Source of the DNA: Winogradskyella sp. PG-2
GTDB taxonomy: Bacteria > Bacteroidota > Bacteroidia > Flavobacteriales > Flavobacteriaceae
Assembly (NCBI RefSeq): GCF_000828715.1
Contig: NZ_AP014583.1
Location: forward strand, 1,176,001-1,240,000
Reading direction: 5' to 3'
Length of the DNA stretch: 64,000 nucleotides
The notes beneath the pieces were generated by a model, which was given only the letters and a program-made list of their open reading frames with translations, had not been told where the DNA came from and searched no databases. Position 1 is the stretch's first letter. Each line of letters opens with the position of its first letter. Shown piece after piece: positions 25,195 through 35,042 of the stretch. The translations under genes were made by a program, and so were the position numbers.

Positions 25195-26241
25195 ATGTCT
25201 AATTCAAATCTCAACCAAACTCTTGGTGAATTTATAATTGAAAATCAAACTTCTTTTAAATATACCTCAGGGGAACTCTCTAGACTTATTAATTCAATTC
25301 GGTTAGCGGCCAAAGTTGTAAACCATGAGGTTAATAAAGCAGGCTTAGTAGATATTACTGGAGCTGCAGGCGATACTAATATTCAAGGTGAAGATCAACA
25401 AAAGTTAGATGTCTATGCTAACGATAAATTTATTCAAACCATGACAAAACGTAATATTGTTTGTGGTATCGCTAGTGAAGAGGAAGATGATTTCATAGCT
25501 ATTAATAGTCAGGATGAAAACAATCAAAACAAGTATGTCGTTTTAATAGATCCTTTAGATGGTTCATCTAATATCGATGTAAATGTTTCTGTTGGTACTA
25601 TCTTTTCTGTTTTTAGAAGAGTAACTCCTGTAGGAACTCCTGTAACAATTGATGATTTTTTACAAAAAGGAAATGAGCAAGTTGCTGCTGGATATGTTGT
25701 TTATGGTACGTCAACCATGCTGGTATATACTACTGGTGATGGTGTAAACGGTTTTACATTGAATCCTGCAATTGGAACATTTTATTTATCGCATCCTAAC
25801 ATGCAATTCCCTGAAGATGGTAAAATCTATTCTGTGAATGAGGGTAATTATATTCACTTTCCAAAAGGCATCAAAAATTATATAAAATATTGCCAGATGG
25901 AAGAAGGTGATAGGCCTTACACTTCTAGATATATTGGTTCTCTAGTATCAGATTTTCATAGAAATATGATAAAGGGTGGTATTTATATGTACCCTAAAAG
26001 CTCTAAAGCAAATAATGGAAAATTGAGATTACTTTACGAATGTAATCCAATGGCGTTTTTAGCAGAACAGGCCAATGGAAAAGCAAGTAATGGCTTTATA
26101 CGTATTATGGATGTAGAGCCAAAGGAACTTCACCAACGTGTACCTTTTATTTGTGGCAGTAGAAATATGGTTGAGAAAGCTGAAGAATTTATGCGTAATG
26201 CAAAATTAAAAAAAGCGAACAGAAATGTTCGCTTTTTTTAA
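25195..26241 (+). CDS. fbp: Class I fructose-1,6-bisphosphatase
   Basis: Gluconeogenic phosphatase. A 348-residue protein with the metal site [21 protein letters not shown] (diagnostic DPLDGSSN), [22 protein letters not shown], and [21 protein letters not shown] split across the sugar-phosphate site. Length and motifs are standard. Starts at ATG 25195, about 130 bp from the divergent GNAT/lysC operon. Its last ten codons double as the terminator stem (26208-26239). Confidence 0.97.
   Translation: MSNSNLNQTLGEFIIENQTSFKYTSGELSRLINSIRLAAKVVNHEVNKAGLVDITGAAGDTNIQGEDQQKLDVYANDKFIQTMTKRNIVCGIASEEEDDFIAINSQDENNQNKYVVLIDPLDGSSNIDVNVSVGTIFSVFRRVTPVGTPVTIDDFLQKGNEQVAAGYVVYGTSTMLVYTTGDGVNGFTLNPAIGTFYLSHPNMQFPEDGKIYSVNEGNYIHFPKGIKNYIKYCQMEEGDRPYTSRYIGSLVSDFHRNMIKGGIYMYPKSSKANNGKLRLLYECNPMAFLAEQANGKASNGFIRIMDVEPKELHQRVPFICGSRNMVEKAEEFMRNAKLKKANRNVRFF
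26208..26239 (+). terminator. Intrinsic terminator overlapping the 3' end of fbp
   Basis: 13-bp perfect stem AAAAAAAGCGAAC (26208-26220) / GTTCGCTTTTTTT (26227-26239) with a 6-nt loop. It encodes the fbp C terminus [10 protein letters not shown], and the stop codon TAA (26239-26241) begins in the last T of the run. It also faces the convergent terB-like gene. Confidence 0.8.
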
Positions 26242-26257
26242 TTTAGTTTAGAATGTA

Positions 26258-26689
26258 CTACTGATTCATATTTTTCATTTCTTCTGTAAACTCATCAACA
26301 TCTACATTTTCATGAGCTAGTGCCAATGCTTTATCTGCAATATATTTTACATTTTTAGGATTAAATCCTAGACCAACTGCTAACTTTTCTAACAATCTAT
26401 GCTGCTTAGGTCCTTCAATATCATCAGCCCAAACCATTCTTGCCAAATCAAATAGACGCTCTAAACGCACATTGTAAGATGTTGGTGGATTAATTGGATG
26501 GCTTTTATAATCTTTTAATATCGTTGTATAATCGCTTTCTGTAATATCTAAACGCGTCGCTAAACGGTCTAAAAATGCGTGCTCTTCACCTGTAATAACA
26601 CCATCGCTCATTGCTACTCTTACAATTGATGCAAAATGGTCTTCATTGCGCTTTTTAAATCCGCTTTCGAATAATTCTGAAAATGACAT
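26258..26689 (-). CDS. TerB-like (tellurite resistance) domain protein
   Basis: A 143-residue all-helical protein of the TerB family: residues about 15-130 include VRVAMSDGVITGEEHAFLDRL, with the acidic DGVITGEE metal-binding-type turn, and LARMVWADDIEGPKQHRLLE, with a second acidic turn. No other ter genes are nearby, so a tellurite role should not be assumed; it may be a cytoplasmic stress sensor. It is divergent from mfd, whose promoter lies about 75 bp from this start. Confidence 0.82.
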   Translation of the reverse strand: MSFSELFESGFKKRNEDHFASIVRVAMSDGVITGEEHAFLDRLATRLDITESDYTTILKDYKSHPINPPTSYNVRLERLFDLARMVWADDIEGPKQHRLLEKLAVGLGFNPKNVKYIADKALALAHENVDVDEFTEEMKNMNQ

Positions 26690-26762
26690 ATTTTATCTTT
26701 TTATGAAGTGCAAATATAAATCTAATAATAGATTATTTCAATTAATAACACTTCAAAAATTA

Positions 26763-26770
26763 TATATTTG
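26763..26770 (+). promoter_or_regulatory. -7 box TATATTTG of mfd
   Basis: TATATTTG fits TAnnTTTG and lies 20 bp before TTG 26790. It excludes the long upstream in-frame extension, which starts inside the terB-like gene. Confidence 0.6.
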
Positions 26771-26789
26771 CACCTTTAAACAAAGGAAC

Positions 26790-29700
26790 TTGAGTAAAGC
26801 CTTTATTACCCAAACCTATTTACAGACTTTGCAACTGCAAAATCTGCGAAATTCTATTGCCCAAAGTGAAACAAAAGCCCATTTAAAAGGACTTGTCGGA
26901 TCATCATTTTCAATAACATTAGCAGAAAGTTTTAAAACTGCAGACAAGCCATTTTTAGTTGTTTTTGATGATAAAGAAGAGGCGGCTTATTACCTCAATG
27001 ATTTAGAACAACTTATTAATGATAAGGATGTTTTATTTTATCCAGGCAGTTATAGAAGACCATACCAAATTGAAGAAACCAATAATGCTAATGTTCTTTT
27101 AAGAGCTGAAGTTTTAAATCGAATAAATTCTCGTAAAAAGCCTTGCATTATTGTCACCTATCCTGATGCGCTTTTTGAAAAAGTTGTCACTAAAAAAGAG
27201 CTCGAAAAAAATACGCTTAAGATTTCAATTGGTAACGAATTAAGTATTGACTTTGTTAATGAAGTATTATTTGAATATAAATTTAAACGTGTCGATTTTG
27301 TTACCGAACCCGGCGATTTTTCAGTAAGAGGTGGTATTGTTGATGTGTTTTCATTTTCTCATGATGAGCCTTATAGAATTGAGTTTTTTGGAGATGAAGT
27401 TGATAGTATTAGAACCTTTGATGTAGAAACACAACTCTCTACTGAACGTATAAAAAAAGTAAGCATTATACCTAATGTTGCTAATAAGCTCATTGCGGAA
27501 AGACGTGAGAGTTTCCTTAAATACATTTCTAATAAAACCGTTGTTTTTGCTAAAAATCCTCCGCTTATATTTTCTAAAATTGATGAATTTTATAAAAAAG
27601 CTGTGGATGCATTCAATGTGTTATCTAAAGAAATAAAACATGCCTCACCAAATGAATTATTTTGTAATTCTGAATTACTAAAACGTCAGTTTTTAGATTA
27701 TAATTTAGTTGAATTTGGTACTTCAGCTACCCTTAGCAAGCAAGTCATTGGTTTCAATACAAAACCTCAACCAGCATTTAATAAACAATTCAATTTACTA
27801 ATTGAAAATTTGAATGAAAATCATGCCAATGGTATTACCAATTATATTGCTTGTGTAAGTGAGCAACAAGCTAAGCGATTTCATGATATTTTTGAAGATC
27901 ACGAAAATGAAGTTCATTATAAAACCTTTGTACTCTCTTTATATCAAGGTTTTATAGATAGTGAACATAATATTGCAGTTTATACAGACCATCAAATTTT
28001 TGATCGTTACCATAAATTCCATTTAAAGAATGGTTATGCTAAAAAGCAAGCTATTACTTTAAAAGAGCTAACAAATTTAGAGGTTGGAGACTATGTTACA
28101 CACATAGACCATGGTATTGGACGCTTTGGAGGCCTTCAAAAAATAGATGTTGAAGGAAAAAAACAAGAAGCTATAAAATTAGTCTATGGTGAGCGTGATA
28201 TCTTATATCTGAGTATTCATTCTTTACATAAAATCACTAAGTTTAATGGTAAAGATGGTAAACCGCCTAAAGTTTATAAACTAGGAAGCAAGGCTTGGAA
28301 AACTTTAAAACAAAAAACAAAATCTCGAGTTAAAGAAATTGCATTTAACCTTATAAAACTTTACGCCAAACGTAAGCTAAAAAAAGGATTTCAATATGCA
28401 CCAGATAGTTACATGCAGCACGAATTGGAAGCTTCTTTCGTTTATGAAGATACACCAGACCAGATTAGTTCTACGGCAGATATAAAAGCGGATATGGAAA
28501 GTGAGCGTCCAATGGATCGTTTGGTCTGTGGTGATGTTGGTTTTGGCAAAACAGAAGTTGCCATCAGAGCTGCTTTTAAAGCTGTAGATAATGGTAAACA
28601 AGTTGCTGTTTTAGTACCAACAACTATTTTAGCTTATCAGCATTCTAGAACGTTTAAAGAGCGTTTAAAAGATTTTCCCGTTACGGTAGACTATGTTAAC
28701 CGTTTTAGAACCGCAAAGGAGAAACGTGAAACTTTAGAAGGCCTTGAAAAGGGTAGTGTGGACATCATTATTGGTACACATCAATTGGCTAATAAAAACG
28801 TAAAATTTAAAGATTTAGGCTTACTCATCGTTGATGAAGAACAAAAGTTTGGCGTTGCAGTAAAAGAACGTCTAAAAACTATCAAGGAAAATGTTGATGT
28901 ATTGACATTAACTGCTACACCAATACCTAGAACACTTCAGTTTAGTTTAATGGCTGCCAGAGATTTATCTGTTATTACTACGGCTCCACCAAACAGATAT
29001 CCTATTGAAAGTCATGTAATTCGTTTTACTGAAGAAACTATTAGAGATGCTGTGAGTTATGAAATTCAGCGCGGTGGACAAGTTTTCTTTATTCATAATC
29101 GAATTGAAAATATTAAAGAGGTTGCTGGTATGATTCAACGCTTAGTACCTGATGCTAAAATAGGTATTGGTCATGGGCAACTCGATGGCAAAAAGTTAGA
29201 GCAATTGATGCTCGCTTTTATGAATGGTGAGTTCGATGTTTTGGTAAGTACAACTATTGTAGAGAGTGGATTAGACGTACCGAATGCCAATACTATTTTT
29301 ATTAATAACGCGAACAATTTTGGACTCAGTGATTTACACCAAATGCGAGGACGTGTTGGTCGTAGCAACAAAAAAGCGTTCTGTTATTTTATTACACCAG
29401 AGTATTCTGCTATGACTACTGATACAAGAAAACGTATTACGGCTCTGGAACAATTCACTGAGCTTGGTAGTGGTTTCAACATTGCTATGAAGGACTTAGA
29501 AATAAGAGGCGCTGGTGACTTATTAGGTGGCGAACAAAGTGGATTTATTAATGATATTGGTTTTGACACTTATCAAAAAATATTAAACGAAGCCGTTGAA
29601 GAATTAAAAGAATCTGAATTTGCAGACTTATATAAAAATGACAATAAGCCTAAAACTTATGTAAAGGATATTACCATTGATACAGATTTTGAATTGCTTT

Positions 29701-30122
29701 TTCCAGATGATTATGTAAACAATATTACAGAGCGTCTAATTCTTTATACTAAATTAAACGAATTAAAAACAGAAGAAGAACTGAATACATTTGAAAGCGA
29801 AATCATTGATCGATTTGGGGAATTGCCTACACAAGTTTCAGATTTATTAGATAGTGTAAGATTGAAATGGATTGCTACTAAAATTGGAATTGAAAAACTT
29901 ATTATGAAACAAAGCAAACTAATTGGTTATTTTATCAATGACCAACAAAGTGCTTTTTATCAAAGTGAAGATTTTTCTAAAGTGTTACAATTCGTTCAGA
30001 TGAATGCTAGTAAATGTAAAATGAAAGAGAAAAAAACCCGGAATGGTTTACGTTTACTCATTACTTTCGATAATATAAAATCTATTGAGCAAGCTCTTGC
30101 TGCATTATCCAATATTAAATGA
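26790..30122 (+). CDS. mfd: Transcription-repair coupling factor
   Basis: ATP-dependent translocase that removes stalled RNA polymerase and recruits UvrA. A 1110-residue protein. The N-terminal UvrB-like region has FYPGSYRRPYQIEETNNANV, and the RNA polymerase-interacting domain follows with GDYVTHIDHGIGRFGG. The RecG-like helicase core has Walker A GDVGFGKTE (about 581-589) and DEEQ (about 682-685), then TATPIPRTLQFSL, QMRGRVGRSN, and the C-terminal TRCF domain. The start is TTG 26790 (LSKAFITQTY), as in related proteins. It overlaps the next gene by 4 bp. Confidence 0.96.
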   Translation: MSKAFITQTYLQTLQLQNLRNSIAQSETKAHLKGLVGSSFSITLAESFKTADKPFLVVFDDKEEAAYYLNDLEQLINDKDVLFYPGSYRRPYQIEETNNANVLLRAEVLNRINSRKKPCIIVTYPDALFEKVVTKKELEKNTLKISIGNELSIDFVNEVLFEYKFKRVDFVTEPGDFSVRGGIVDVFSFSHDEPYRIEFFGDEVDSIRTFDVETQLSTERIKKVSIIPNVANKLIAERRESFLKYISNKTVVFAKNPPLIFSKIDEFYKKAVDAFNVLSKEIKHASPNELFCNSELLKRQFLDYNLVEFGTSATLSKQVIGFNTKPQPAFNKQFNLLIENLNENHANGITNYIACVSEQQAKRFHDIFEDHENEVHYKTFVLSLYQGFIDSEHNIAVYTDHQIFDRYHKFHLKNGYAKKQAITLKELTNLEVGDYVTHIDHGIGRFGGLQKIDVEGKKQEAIKLVYGERDILYLSIHSLHKITKFNGKDGKPPKVYKLGSKAWKTLKQKTKSRVKEIAFNLIKLYAKRKLKKGFQYAPDSYMQHELEASFVYEDTPDQISSTADIKADMESERPMDRLVCGDVGFGKTEVAIRAAFKAVDNGKQVAVLVPTTILAYQHSRTFKERLKDFPVTVDYVNRFRTAKEKRETLEGLEKGSVDIIIGTHQLANKNVKFKDLGLLIVDEEQKFGVAVKERLKTIKENVDVLTLTATPIPRTLQFSLMAARDLSVITTAPPNRYPIESHVIRFTEETIRDAVSYEIQRGGQVFFIHNRIENIKEVAGMIQRLVPDAKIGIGHGQLDGKKLEQLMLAFMNGEFDVLVSTTIVESGLDVPNANTIFINNANNFGLSDLHQMRGRVGRSNKKAFCYFITPEYSAMTTDTRKRITALEQFTELGSGFNIAMKDLEIRGAGDLLGGEQSGFINDIGFDTYQKILNEAVEELKESEFADLYKNDNKPKTYVKDITIDTDFELLFPDDYVNNITERLILYTKLNELKTEEELNTFESEIIDRFGELPTQVSDLLDSVRLKWIATKIGIEKLIMKQSKLIGYFINDQQSAFYQSEDFSKVLQFVQMNASKCKMKEKKTRNGLRLLITFDNIKSIEQALAALSNIK

Positions 30123-30982
30123 ATGCAAAAAGTCATTTAAATCATCTCTTATGGTTAACCATAGCCACAATTTTCATAAGTACTTCTGGTGCCTTAGGTA
30201 AATTTATAGATATGCCAACACCAGTGATTATATGGTGGAGATCGGCTCTTGCTGCAGTTTTTTTATTCATATTCTGTCTTTACAAAGGGATTCATTTAAA
30301 AATAGAAAACAATAAAGATCGCTTCATGTTTTTTCTAGGAGCTGTTTTTATGGGTGCACATTGGATCACCTATTTCTACGCACTAAAGTTATCTAATGTG
30401 GCAATAGGTATGTTATCATTACTTACTTTTCCTGTAATTACCGCTCTATTAGAACCTTTCTTTTCAAAAGCAAAACTAGATCCTATTCATATTGTTTTAG
30501 GGCTAATGGTATTAGTTGGTATCTATATTTTAGCGCCAGAATTTGACCTAGAAAGTAACCAACTTCAAGGTGTTTTATTTGGAGTGCTATCTGCCATTTG
30601 TTATGCCTTGAGGATATTGATTTTAAAAAGTCAAGTTGCAAAGTATAATAGTACTATGTTGATGTTTTATCAAGTTATGATTATGGCAATACTATTGTTG
30701 CCGATACTTTATTTTATGGATAGTTCTAATATTAAAACGCAATACCCATATATTATCTTGTTGGCTGTACTAACAACAGCTATAGGACACACATTATTCG
30801 TTAATAGTCTAAAGTATTTTAAAGCAAGTACAGCAAGTATTATTGGGAGTACACAACCTGTTTTCGGAATTATAATTGCTTACTTTTTCTTGAATGAAAT
30901 ACCAACAATACATACATTTGTTGGAGGTGGAATAATTTTAGCCACTGTGGTTATTGAAAGTATTAGATCTAAAAGTAAATAA
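30119..30982 (+). CDS. DMT-superfamily EamA-domain transporter
   Basis: A 287-residue inner-membrane protein with about ten hydrophobic helices in two EamA repeats (residues about 10-135 and 150-283), including VIIWWRSALAAVFLF, LLTFPVITALLEPFF and ASTASIIGSTQPVFGIIIAYFFLNE. It is a probable metabolite/drug exporter with unknown substrate. ATGA overlap with the mfd stop indicates translational coupling, although a functional link to mfd is not obvious. Confidence 0.9.
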   Translation: MNAKSHLNHLLWLTIATIFISTSGALGKFIDMPTPVIIWWRSALAAVFLFIFCLYKGIHLKIENNKDRFMFFLGAVFMGAHWITYFYALKLSNVAIGMLSLLTFPVITALLEPFFSKAKLDPIHIVLGLMVLVGIYILAPEFDLESNQLQGVLFGVLSAICYALRILILKSQVAKYNSTMLMFYQVMIMAILLLPILYFMDSSNIKTQYPYIILLAVLTTAIGHTLFVNSLKYFKASTASIIGSTQPVFGIIIAYFFLNEIPTIHTFVGGGIILATVVIESIRSKSK

Positions 30983-31026
30983 TGGCTTAATTATTGTCGT
31001 TATGGAATAGATAAAAACATATAGAA

Positions 31027-32328
31027 ATGAAAAAATTAATATTAGCTTTATTCATATTACCATTACTAGGATTTTCTCAATCTATAAAAGGGAATTTCTC
31101 GCCAGCTGAAGAATTTTCTTACGCGTTTTTATATGAAGCTACTCCAGAAGGTGCTAATTACGTTAACAGAGGTAAACTTGATGCCGAAGGTAATTTTGAA
31201 ATTACAATAGACTCTTCAGTTGCGCCAGGTATTTATAAAATCGTATATGCAATACCACCTGAAGAAAATAATTTTGACTTTATCTATAACGGAAAAGAAA
31301 CTACGGCCTTTAATTTTAGTTATGAAAAAGGTGTTGAGTTCACCGAGTCTGAGGAGAATAAATTATGGAGCTCTTATCTAAAAAGTATGGATATGGTTAA
31401 CCAAACCATTAGTAACTACTACACCAAAGATGGTAAAGATGAAAAAGGTTTTAATTCTGTTTTTAAGGTTGTAAAAGACACGCAACTAGCTTATGAGGAG
31501 TCTGCAAACGGAAAGTTAGTTTCCGCATTCATTACAGCAAATAGACCTTATATTCCTGTGGCTTATGAAGATCTTGGCACCTATTCTAAAAACCTCAAGT
31601 CTCATTATTTAAGTCAGATTGATTTTAGTAATTACTTATTACAGAGTTCGTCATTTTTGGTAGATCGTGTAACATCTTATGTTTTTGATATTGTTCAAAA
31701 TTCAAGTAATGAAACTTACAAGAAACATGTTGATGATGTTGCTGCTACTATTAATAGTAATAATTTAGGTATTAAAACAAACCTACTAGAAATTTTATGG
31801 CAACGTTTTGTAACTCTAGAGAATCATGATTTAGCAAACTACATTACTGAAAAGTATTTACTAGAATTAGCTCATAAGACAGAAAATAAAGTATTAGCAG
31901 AAACAATTACATCTTATAAAAACACATCTATTGGAACGAAAGCACCAAACTTTGATATTCCGCTTGTGGACAACCTAACAAACCTACATCAACTAAAAGA
32001 AGAAGCGCATTACTTGCTTATATTTTGGAGTAGTGGTTGTGGCCATTGCTTAGCTGAACTACCTAAGGTAAAAGCCTTAATTGCTGACAATCCAAAGCTT
32101 AAAGTTATTGCATACGGATTAGAAGATGAAGATAAGAAATGGTCTGAAGAGATTAAAAACTATCCAAACTTTACACATGTTATTGGTTTAGGCAAATGGG
32201 ATAATCCAATTGTAAAAACTTATGGTGTTGCAGCAACACCTATGTACTTTCTATTAAGTCCATCCAAAATTATTATGGCTAAGCCTTATGATTATAACGA
32301 TTTAGAGGTTGTTTTGAAGAGCCTTTAA
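31027..32328 (+). CDS. Periplasmic TlpA-like thioredoxin-fold protein
   Basis: A 433-residue exported protein. The signal peptide (ILALFILPLLGFSQ) precedes an N-terminal beta-sandwich of the DUF4369 kind (about residues 20-100: GKLDAEGNFEITID), a helical middle, and a C-terminal thioredoxin domain (about 298-433: GTKAPNFDIPLV, FWSSGCGHCLAELPK, ATPMYFLLSP with the cis-Pro). The redox site is CGHC, as in protein disulfide isomerases, rather than the CxPC usual in TlpA/ResA reductases. It is probably a periplasmic disulfide oxidoreductase. It is followed 13 bp later by a decayed HAD gene. Confidence 0.85.
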   Translation: MKKLILALFILPLLGFSQSIKGNFSPAEEFSYAFLYEATPEGANYVNRGKLDAEGNFEITIDSSVAPGIYKIVYAIPPEENNFDFIYNGKETTAFNFSYEKGVEFTESEENKLWSSYLKSMDMVNQTISNYYTKDGKDEKGFNSVFKVVKDTQLAYEESANGKLVSAFITANRPYIPVAYEDLGTYSKNLKSHYLSQIDFSNYLLQSSSFLVDRVTSYVFDIVQNSSNETYKKHVDDVAATINSNNLGIKTNLLEILWQRFVTLENHDLANYITEKYLLELAHKTENKVLAETITSYKNTSIGTKAPNFDIPLVDNLTNLHQLKEEAHYLLIFWSSGCGHCLAELPKVKALIADNPKLKVIAYGLEDEDKKWSEEIKNYPNFTHVIGLGKWDNPIVKTYGVAATPMYFLLSPSKIIMAKPYDYNDLEVVLKSL

Positions 32329-32341
32329 TTTTCTGTTTTTA

Positions 32342-32798
32342 ATGAATATAAGTTTTGATCTCAATAGTACTCTTATACCTAATGGACCAGAGTTTAAAAC
32401 TGAAAAGAAAGGCATTTTAGCTATTCTAATAAATATAGAAGGAATTAAGCTAGGAGCTCCTAAATTAATTCGTCAGTTACAAAAAGAAGGTCATATTATA
32501 AACATTTATACAACGTCATTTCGCTCAAAATTCTGAATAAGAAGAACTTTAAAATATTACGGTATTTCAGTTAATAAAATTGTTAACCAATCTGAAAATC
32601 AAAAAGTTTTAAAATCAAAAAACATTAATTCCTCAAAGTAGCCTCCAGCTTTTAATTTTGACCTTCACATTGAAGATTTAAAAGGAGTTGGAATTGAAGG
32701 GGAAAAAATATAATTTCAAGACCATTATCATTAGTCCAACCGATATAAATTGGTCCCATATAATATTGAATAATTTACAAAAGAAAAACGCCCAGTAA
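32342..32798 (+). pseudogene. HAD-superfamily hydrolase-like gene with two stops and a frameshift
   Basis: A decayed small HAD-like phosphatase gene. The N terminus reads FDLNSTLIP, where the family motif is DxDxT, so the second catalytic Asp is already Asn. KLIRQLQKEGHIINIYTTSFRSKF is followed by TGA (32534-32536; probably TGG to TGA). IRRTLKYYGISVNKIVNQ continues in frame to TAG (32639-32641), then PPAFNFDLHIEDLKGVGIEGEK. A one-base insertion in the A6 run at 32703-32708 shifts the frame, and the C terminus resumes as NFKTIIISPTDINWSHIIL, ending at 32796-32798. Several lesions make this a clear pseudogene. Confidence 0.85.
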
Positions 32799-32823
32799 AA
32801 CAAGTGTTTTATCTGAGCGTTTT
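32785..32823 (+). terminator. Imperfect hairpin terminator at the end of the HAD pseudogene
   Basis: Interrupted stem AAAACGC-CAG-AAAACA pairing with TGTTTT-CTG-GCGTTTT across 32785-32823, overlapping the pseudogene stop. The mismatches and the short T run make it a moderate candidate. 32824-32925 holds nothing I can support. Confidence 0.5.
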
Positions 32824-32925
32824 GAAACTAAATAACCAACCAAAATTTAGCTTCGTTTGTATCTTTTATTTTTTATTGAGGTTATACGGAACACTCAAAT
32901 TTATATGTTGTCGTAACCTTCAAGC

Positions 32926-33879
32926 TTATGCTTGAGTGTTTCTCGTATTCTCTCTAGGATTATCTAACCTTTGTGTTTTTTGCTTACGCTTTTTAGGTTT
33001 ATCCTTTTCAACCGTTACTCTACCTTTTGTATCAGAGGTTCTGTAATAAGGAATGTAACCTTGACCTTCAAACTCATATGTTGTACCAGAATCTGCATGA
33101 AACAACTCTATAGTCCCATCATTGATAACGCTCAGTTCAAAGAATTCATTGTCAAAGAAATCATAATCTAATGTTAATGTTTTTAAGTACATATTACTTG
33201 AAACATCTCCAACTCCATAAACGCCTGTATAATCCCAGAAAATGTTATTTGGATTACTTATGTTTCCATCTTGAGAACTTCTAAAAGTAGAGTCATTTAC
33301 GCCAGATAGAAACTGTAAGTAGTTTTCGTTATCAAACTCATTTATAGCTCCATACTCACTTGTATAGGTTTTCTCCCAAGCTTCATATTCTTGTAAGAAA
33401 TAATGAATATTGTCGTAGAATATAAAATCATAATCGAAATTAGACTGCTGATAACCTTCTAAGAAATAAGATGTATCGTTAAAAGGGTTATATAATTCTA
33501 TTGTATTATTATCTATTTGGTATACATCAAAACTATCAAAACCATCAATAATGTGATCTACATCTAACACCATGTCGTACGCATCGTAGTTACCAATTTG
33601 CACTCCATAACCACCACCTTGACTTCCAAAACCAACCAAATTGTTATTTGCATAAATGCGACCATTTTCAAAGGTTAATGTAAATGCAATTTGTAGGAAT
33701 GGTGTTTCACCAAAACCTTGTGTTGAGTTAATATCTACATACCACAAATCATACGATTGTAATAACTGATTTAATGAAATAGATGGTCCATTATCATTAA
33801 TATTTATTTCTTCTGTGTAGCAAGACGTAAATAAAGTTGCACTAAGTGCAAATCCAAGTAAAAGTTTTATCGTTTTCAT
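32926..33879 (-). CDS. Flavobacterial lipoprotein of unknown function
   Basis: A 317-residue lipoprotein with lipobox Cys at residue 20 (ATLFTSC). The mature part is rich in Asp/Asn/Tyr/Phe with repeated beta-strand patterns: LLQSYDLWYVDINSTQG, IYANNNLVGFG, YFLQEYEAWEKTYTSEYGA, ENYLQFLSG, TIELFH. The C-terminal 35 residues are strongly basic and disordered (KDKPKKRKQKTQR). I recognise the pattern as a conserved flavobacterial family without known function; some databases give it misleading names. Monocistronic and convergent with the HAD pseudogene. Confidence 0.75.
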   Translation of the reverse strand: MKTIKLLLGFALSATLFTSCYTEEININDNGPSISLNQLLQSYDLWYVDINSTQGFGETPFLQIAFTLTFENGRIYANNNLVGFGSQGGGYGVQIGNYDAYDMVLDVDHIIDGFDSFDVYQIDNNTIELYNPFNDTSYFLEGYQQSNFDYDFIFYDNIHYFLQEYEAWEKTYTSEYGAINEFDNENYLQFLSGVNDSTFRSSQDGNISNPNNIFWDYTGVYGVGDVSSNMYLKTLTLDYDFFDNEFFELSVINDGTIELFHADSGTTYEFEGQGYIPYYRTSDTKGRVTVEKDKPKKRKQKTQRLDNPRENTRNTQA

Positions 33880-34003
33880 AATCTATGAGGTTTTAGGTTA
33901 TTTATAGAGTTAAATGCAAAACGCGTGCCAAACTCTAAAAATTAGTAGCTATCGATACGCTCTAGGATATGCATATTTAAAAGAAACTCACTAAAAATTT
34001 GCG

Positions 34004-34011
34004 TACTTTTG
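34004..34011 (+). promoter_or_regulatory. -7 box TACTTTTG of gpsA
   Basis: TACTTTTG fits TAnnTTTG and lies 24 bp before ATG 34036, ruling out the in-frame start at 34009, which lies inside the box. Confidence 0.55.
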
Positions 34012-34035
34012 ATATATAATATCCACATTAATTCT

Positions 34036-35037
34036 ATGAGTGATAATACAAAATATGCAGTATTTGGAGCTGGTAGTTGGGCCACAGCAATTGTAAAAAT
34101 GCTTTGCGAAAACTTAGATGAAGTCGGATGGTATATGCGCAGTGCGTATACTAAAGAACATATCTTAAAAGAGCAACACAATCCAAGTTATTTAAGTTCT
34201 GTAGAGTTTCATACTAATCAATTAAAGCTTAGTAATGATATTAACGAAATAGCTACTTGGGCAGATGTGCTCATTTTTGTAATTCCATCTGCTTTTATAT
34301 ATGGAGAATTAGAAAAACTTAATGTAGATATCAGCCAGAAAACAATAGTTTCAGCAGTAAAAGGAATTCTTCCAGAAACAGGTAAATTAGTTGGTGAACA
34401 CTTTAATGATGATTACAAAATACCATTTGAAAATATTGCAGTTATCGCAGGACCTTGTCATGCAGAAGAGGTTGCTTTAGAGCGTTTGTCTTACCTCACC
34501 ATATCTTGTGCTGATGCTGAAAAAGCCCAAGCCATTGCAGATAAATTATCAAGCGATTATATAAAAACAAAAATCAGTGACGATATTATTGGTGTAGAAT
34601 ATGCTGTAATGCTAAAAAACATCTATGCTATTGCTGCTGGGATTGCACACGGTTTAGGTTATGGCGATAACTTTCAGAGTGTATTGATGAGTAATGCCAT
34701 TAGGGAAATGAAACGTTTTATTAAAAAACGCCATAAAATGAAACGTAACATTAACAACTCAGCTTATTTAGGTGATTTACTAGTAACTGGTTATTCTGTG
34801 TTTTCAAGAAACAGAATGTTCGGTAATATGATTGGTAAAGGTTATACTGTGAAATCTGCTCAAATGGAAATGAACATGGTCGCTGAAGGTTATTATGCCA
34901 CTAAAAGTGCACATTTACTCAATCTAGAGAATAAAAAGAAGACACAAATGCCTATAATTAATGCTGTCTATTCTATACTATATGATGGTAAAAACCCTAA
35001 GAAGGTATTCAGAAAATTAACTGAGAGGTTAGATTGA
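34036..35037 (+). CDS. gpsA: Glycerol-3-phosphate dehydrogenase [NAD(P)+]
   Basis: Makes sn-glycerol 3-phosphate from DHAP for phospholipid synthesis. A 333-residue protein with the N-terminal Rossmann motif GAGSWATAIVK, VSAVKGILPETGKLVGEHF (the conserved KG segment), AGPCHAEEVA, and the catalytic Lys region EYAVMLKNIYAIAAGIAHGLGYGDN split in the helical domain. The start at ATG 34036 follows the -7 box at 34004. The RDD gene begins 5 bp downstream, so they are likely co-transcribed. Confidence 0.95.
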   Translation: MSDNTKYAVFGAGSWATAIVKMLCENLDEVGWYMRSAYTKEHILKEQHNPSYLSSVEFHTNQLKLSNDINEIATWADVLIFVIPSAFIYGELEKLNVDISQKTIVSAVKGILPETGKLVGEHFNDDYKIPFENIAVIAGPCHAEEVALERLSYLTISCADAEKAQAIADKLSSDYIKTKISDDIIGVEYAVMLKNIYAIAAGIAHGLGYGDNFQSVLMSNAIREMKRFIKKRHKMKRNINNSAYLGDLLVTGYSVFSRNRMFGNMIGKGYTVKSAQMEMNMVAEGYYATKSAHLLNLENKKKTQMPIINAVYSILYDGKNPKKVFRKLTERLD

Positions 35038-35042
35038 TTTAA

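Noticed and set aside
26646..26789. 48-residue N-terminal extension of mfd
   Set aside because: Lies upstream of the -7 box at 26763 and inside the terB-like gene; TTG 26790 matches the family start.
33942..34181. 79-codon frame antisense to the gpsA start
   Set aside because: Overlaps the gpsA coding start and promoter; no independent evidence.
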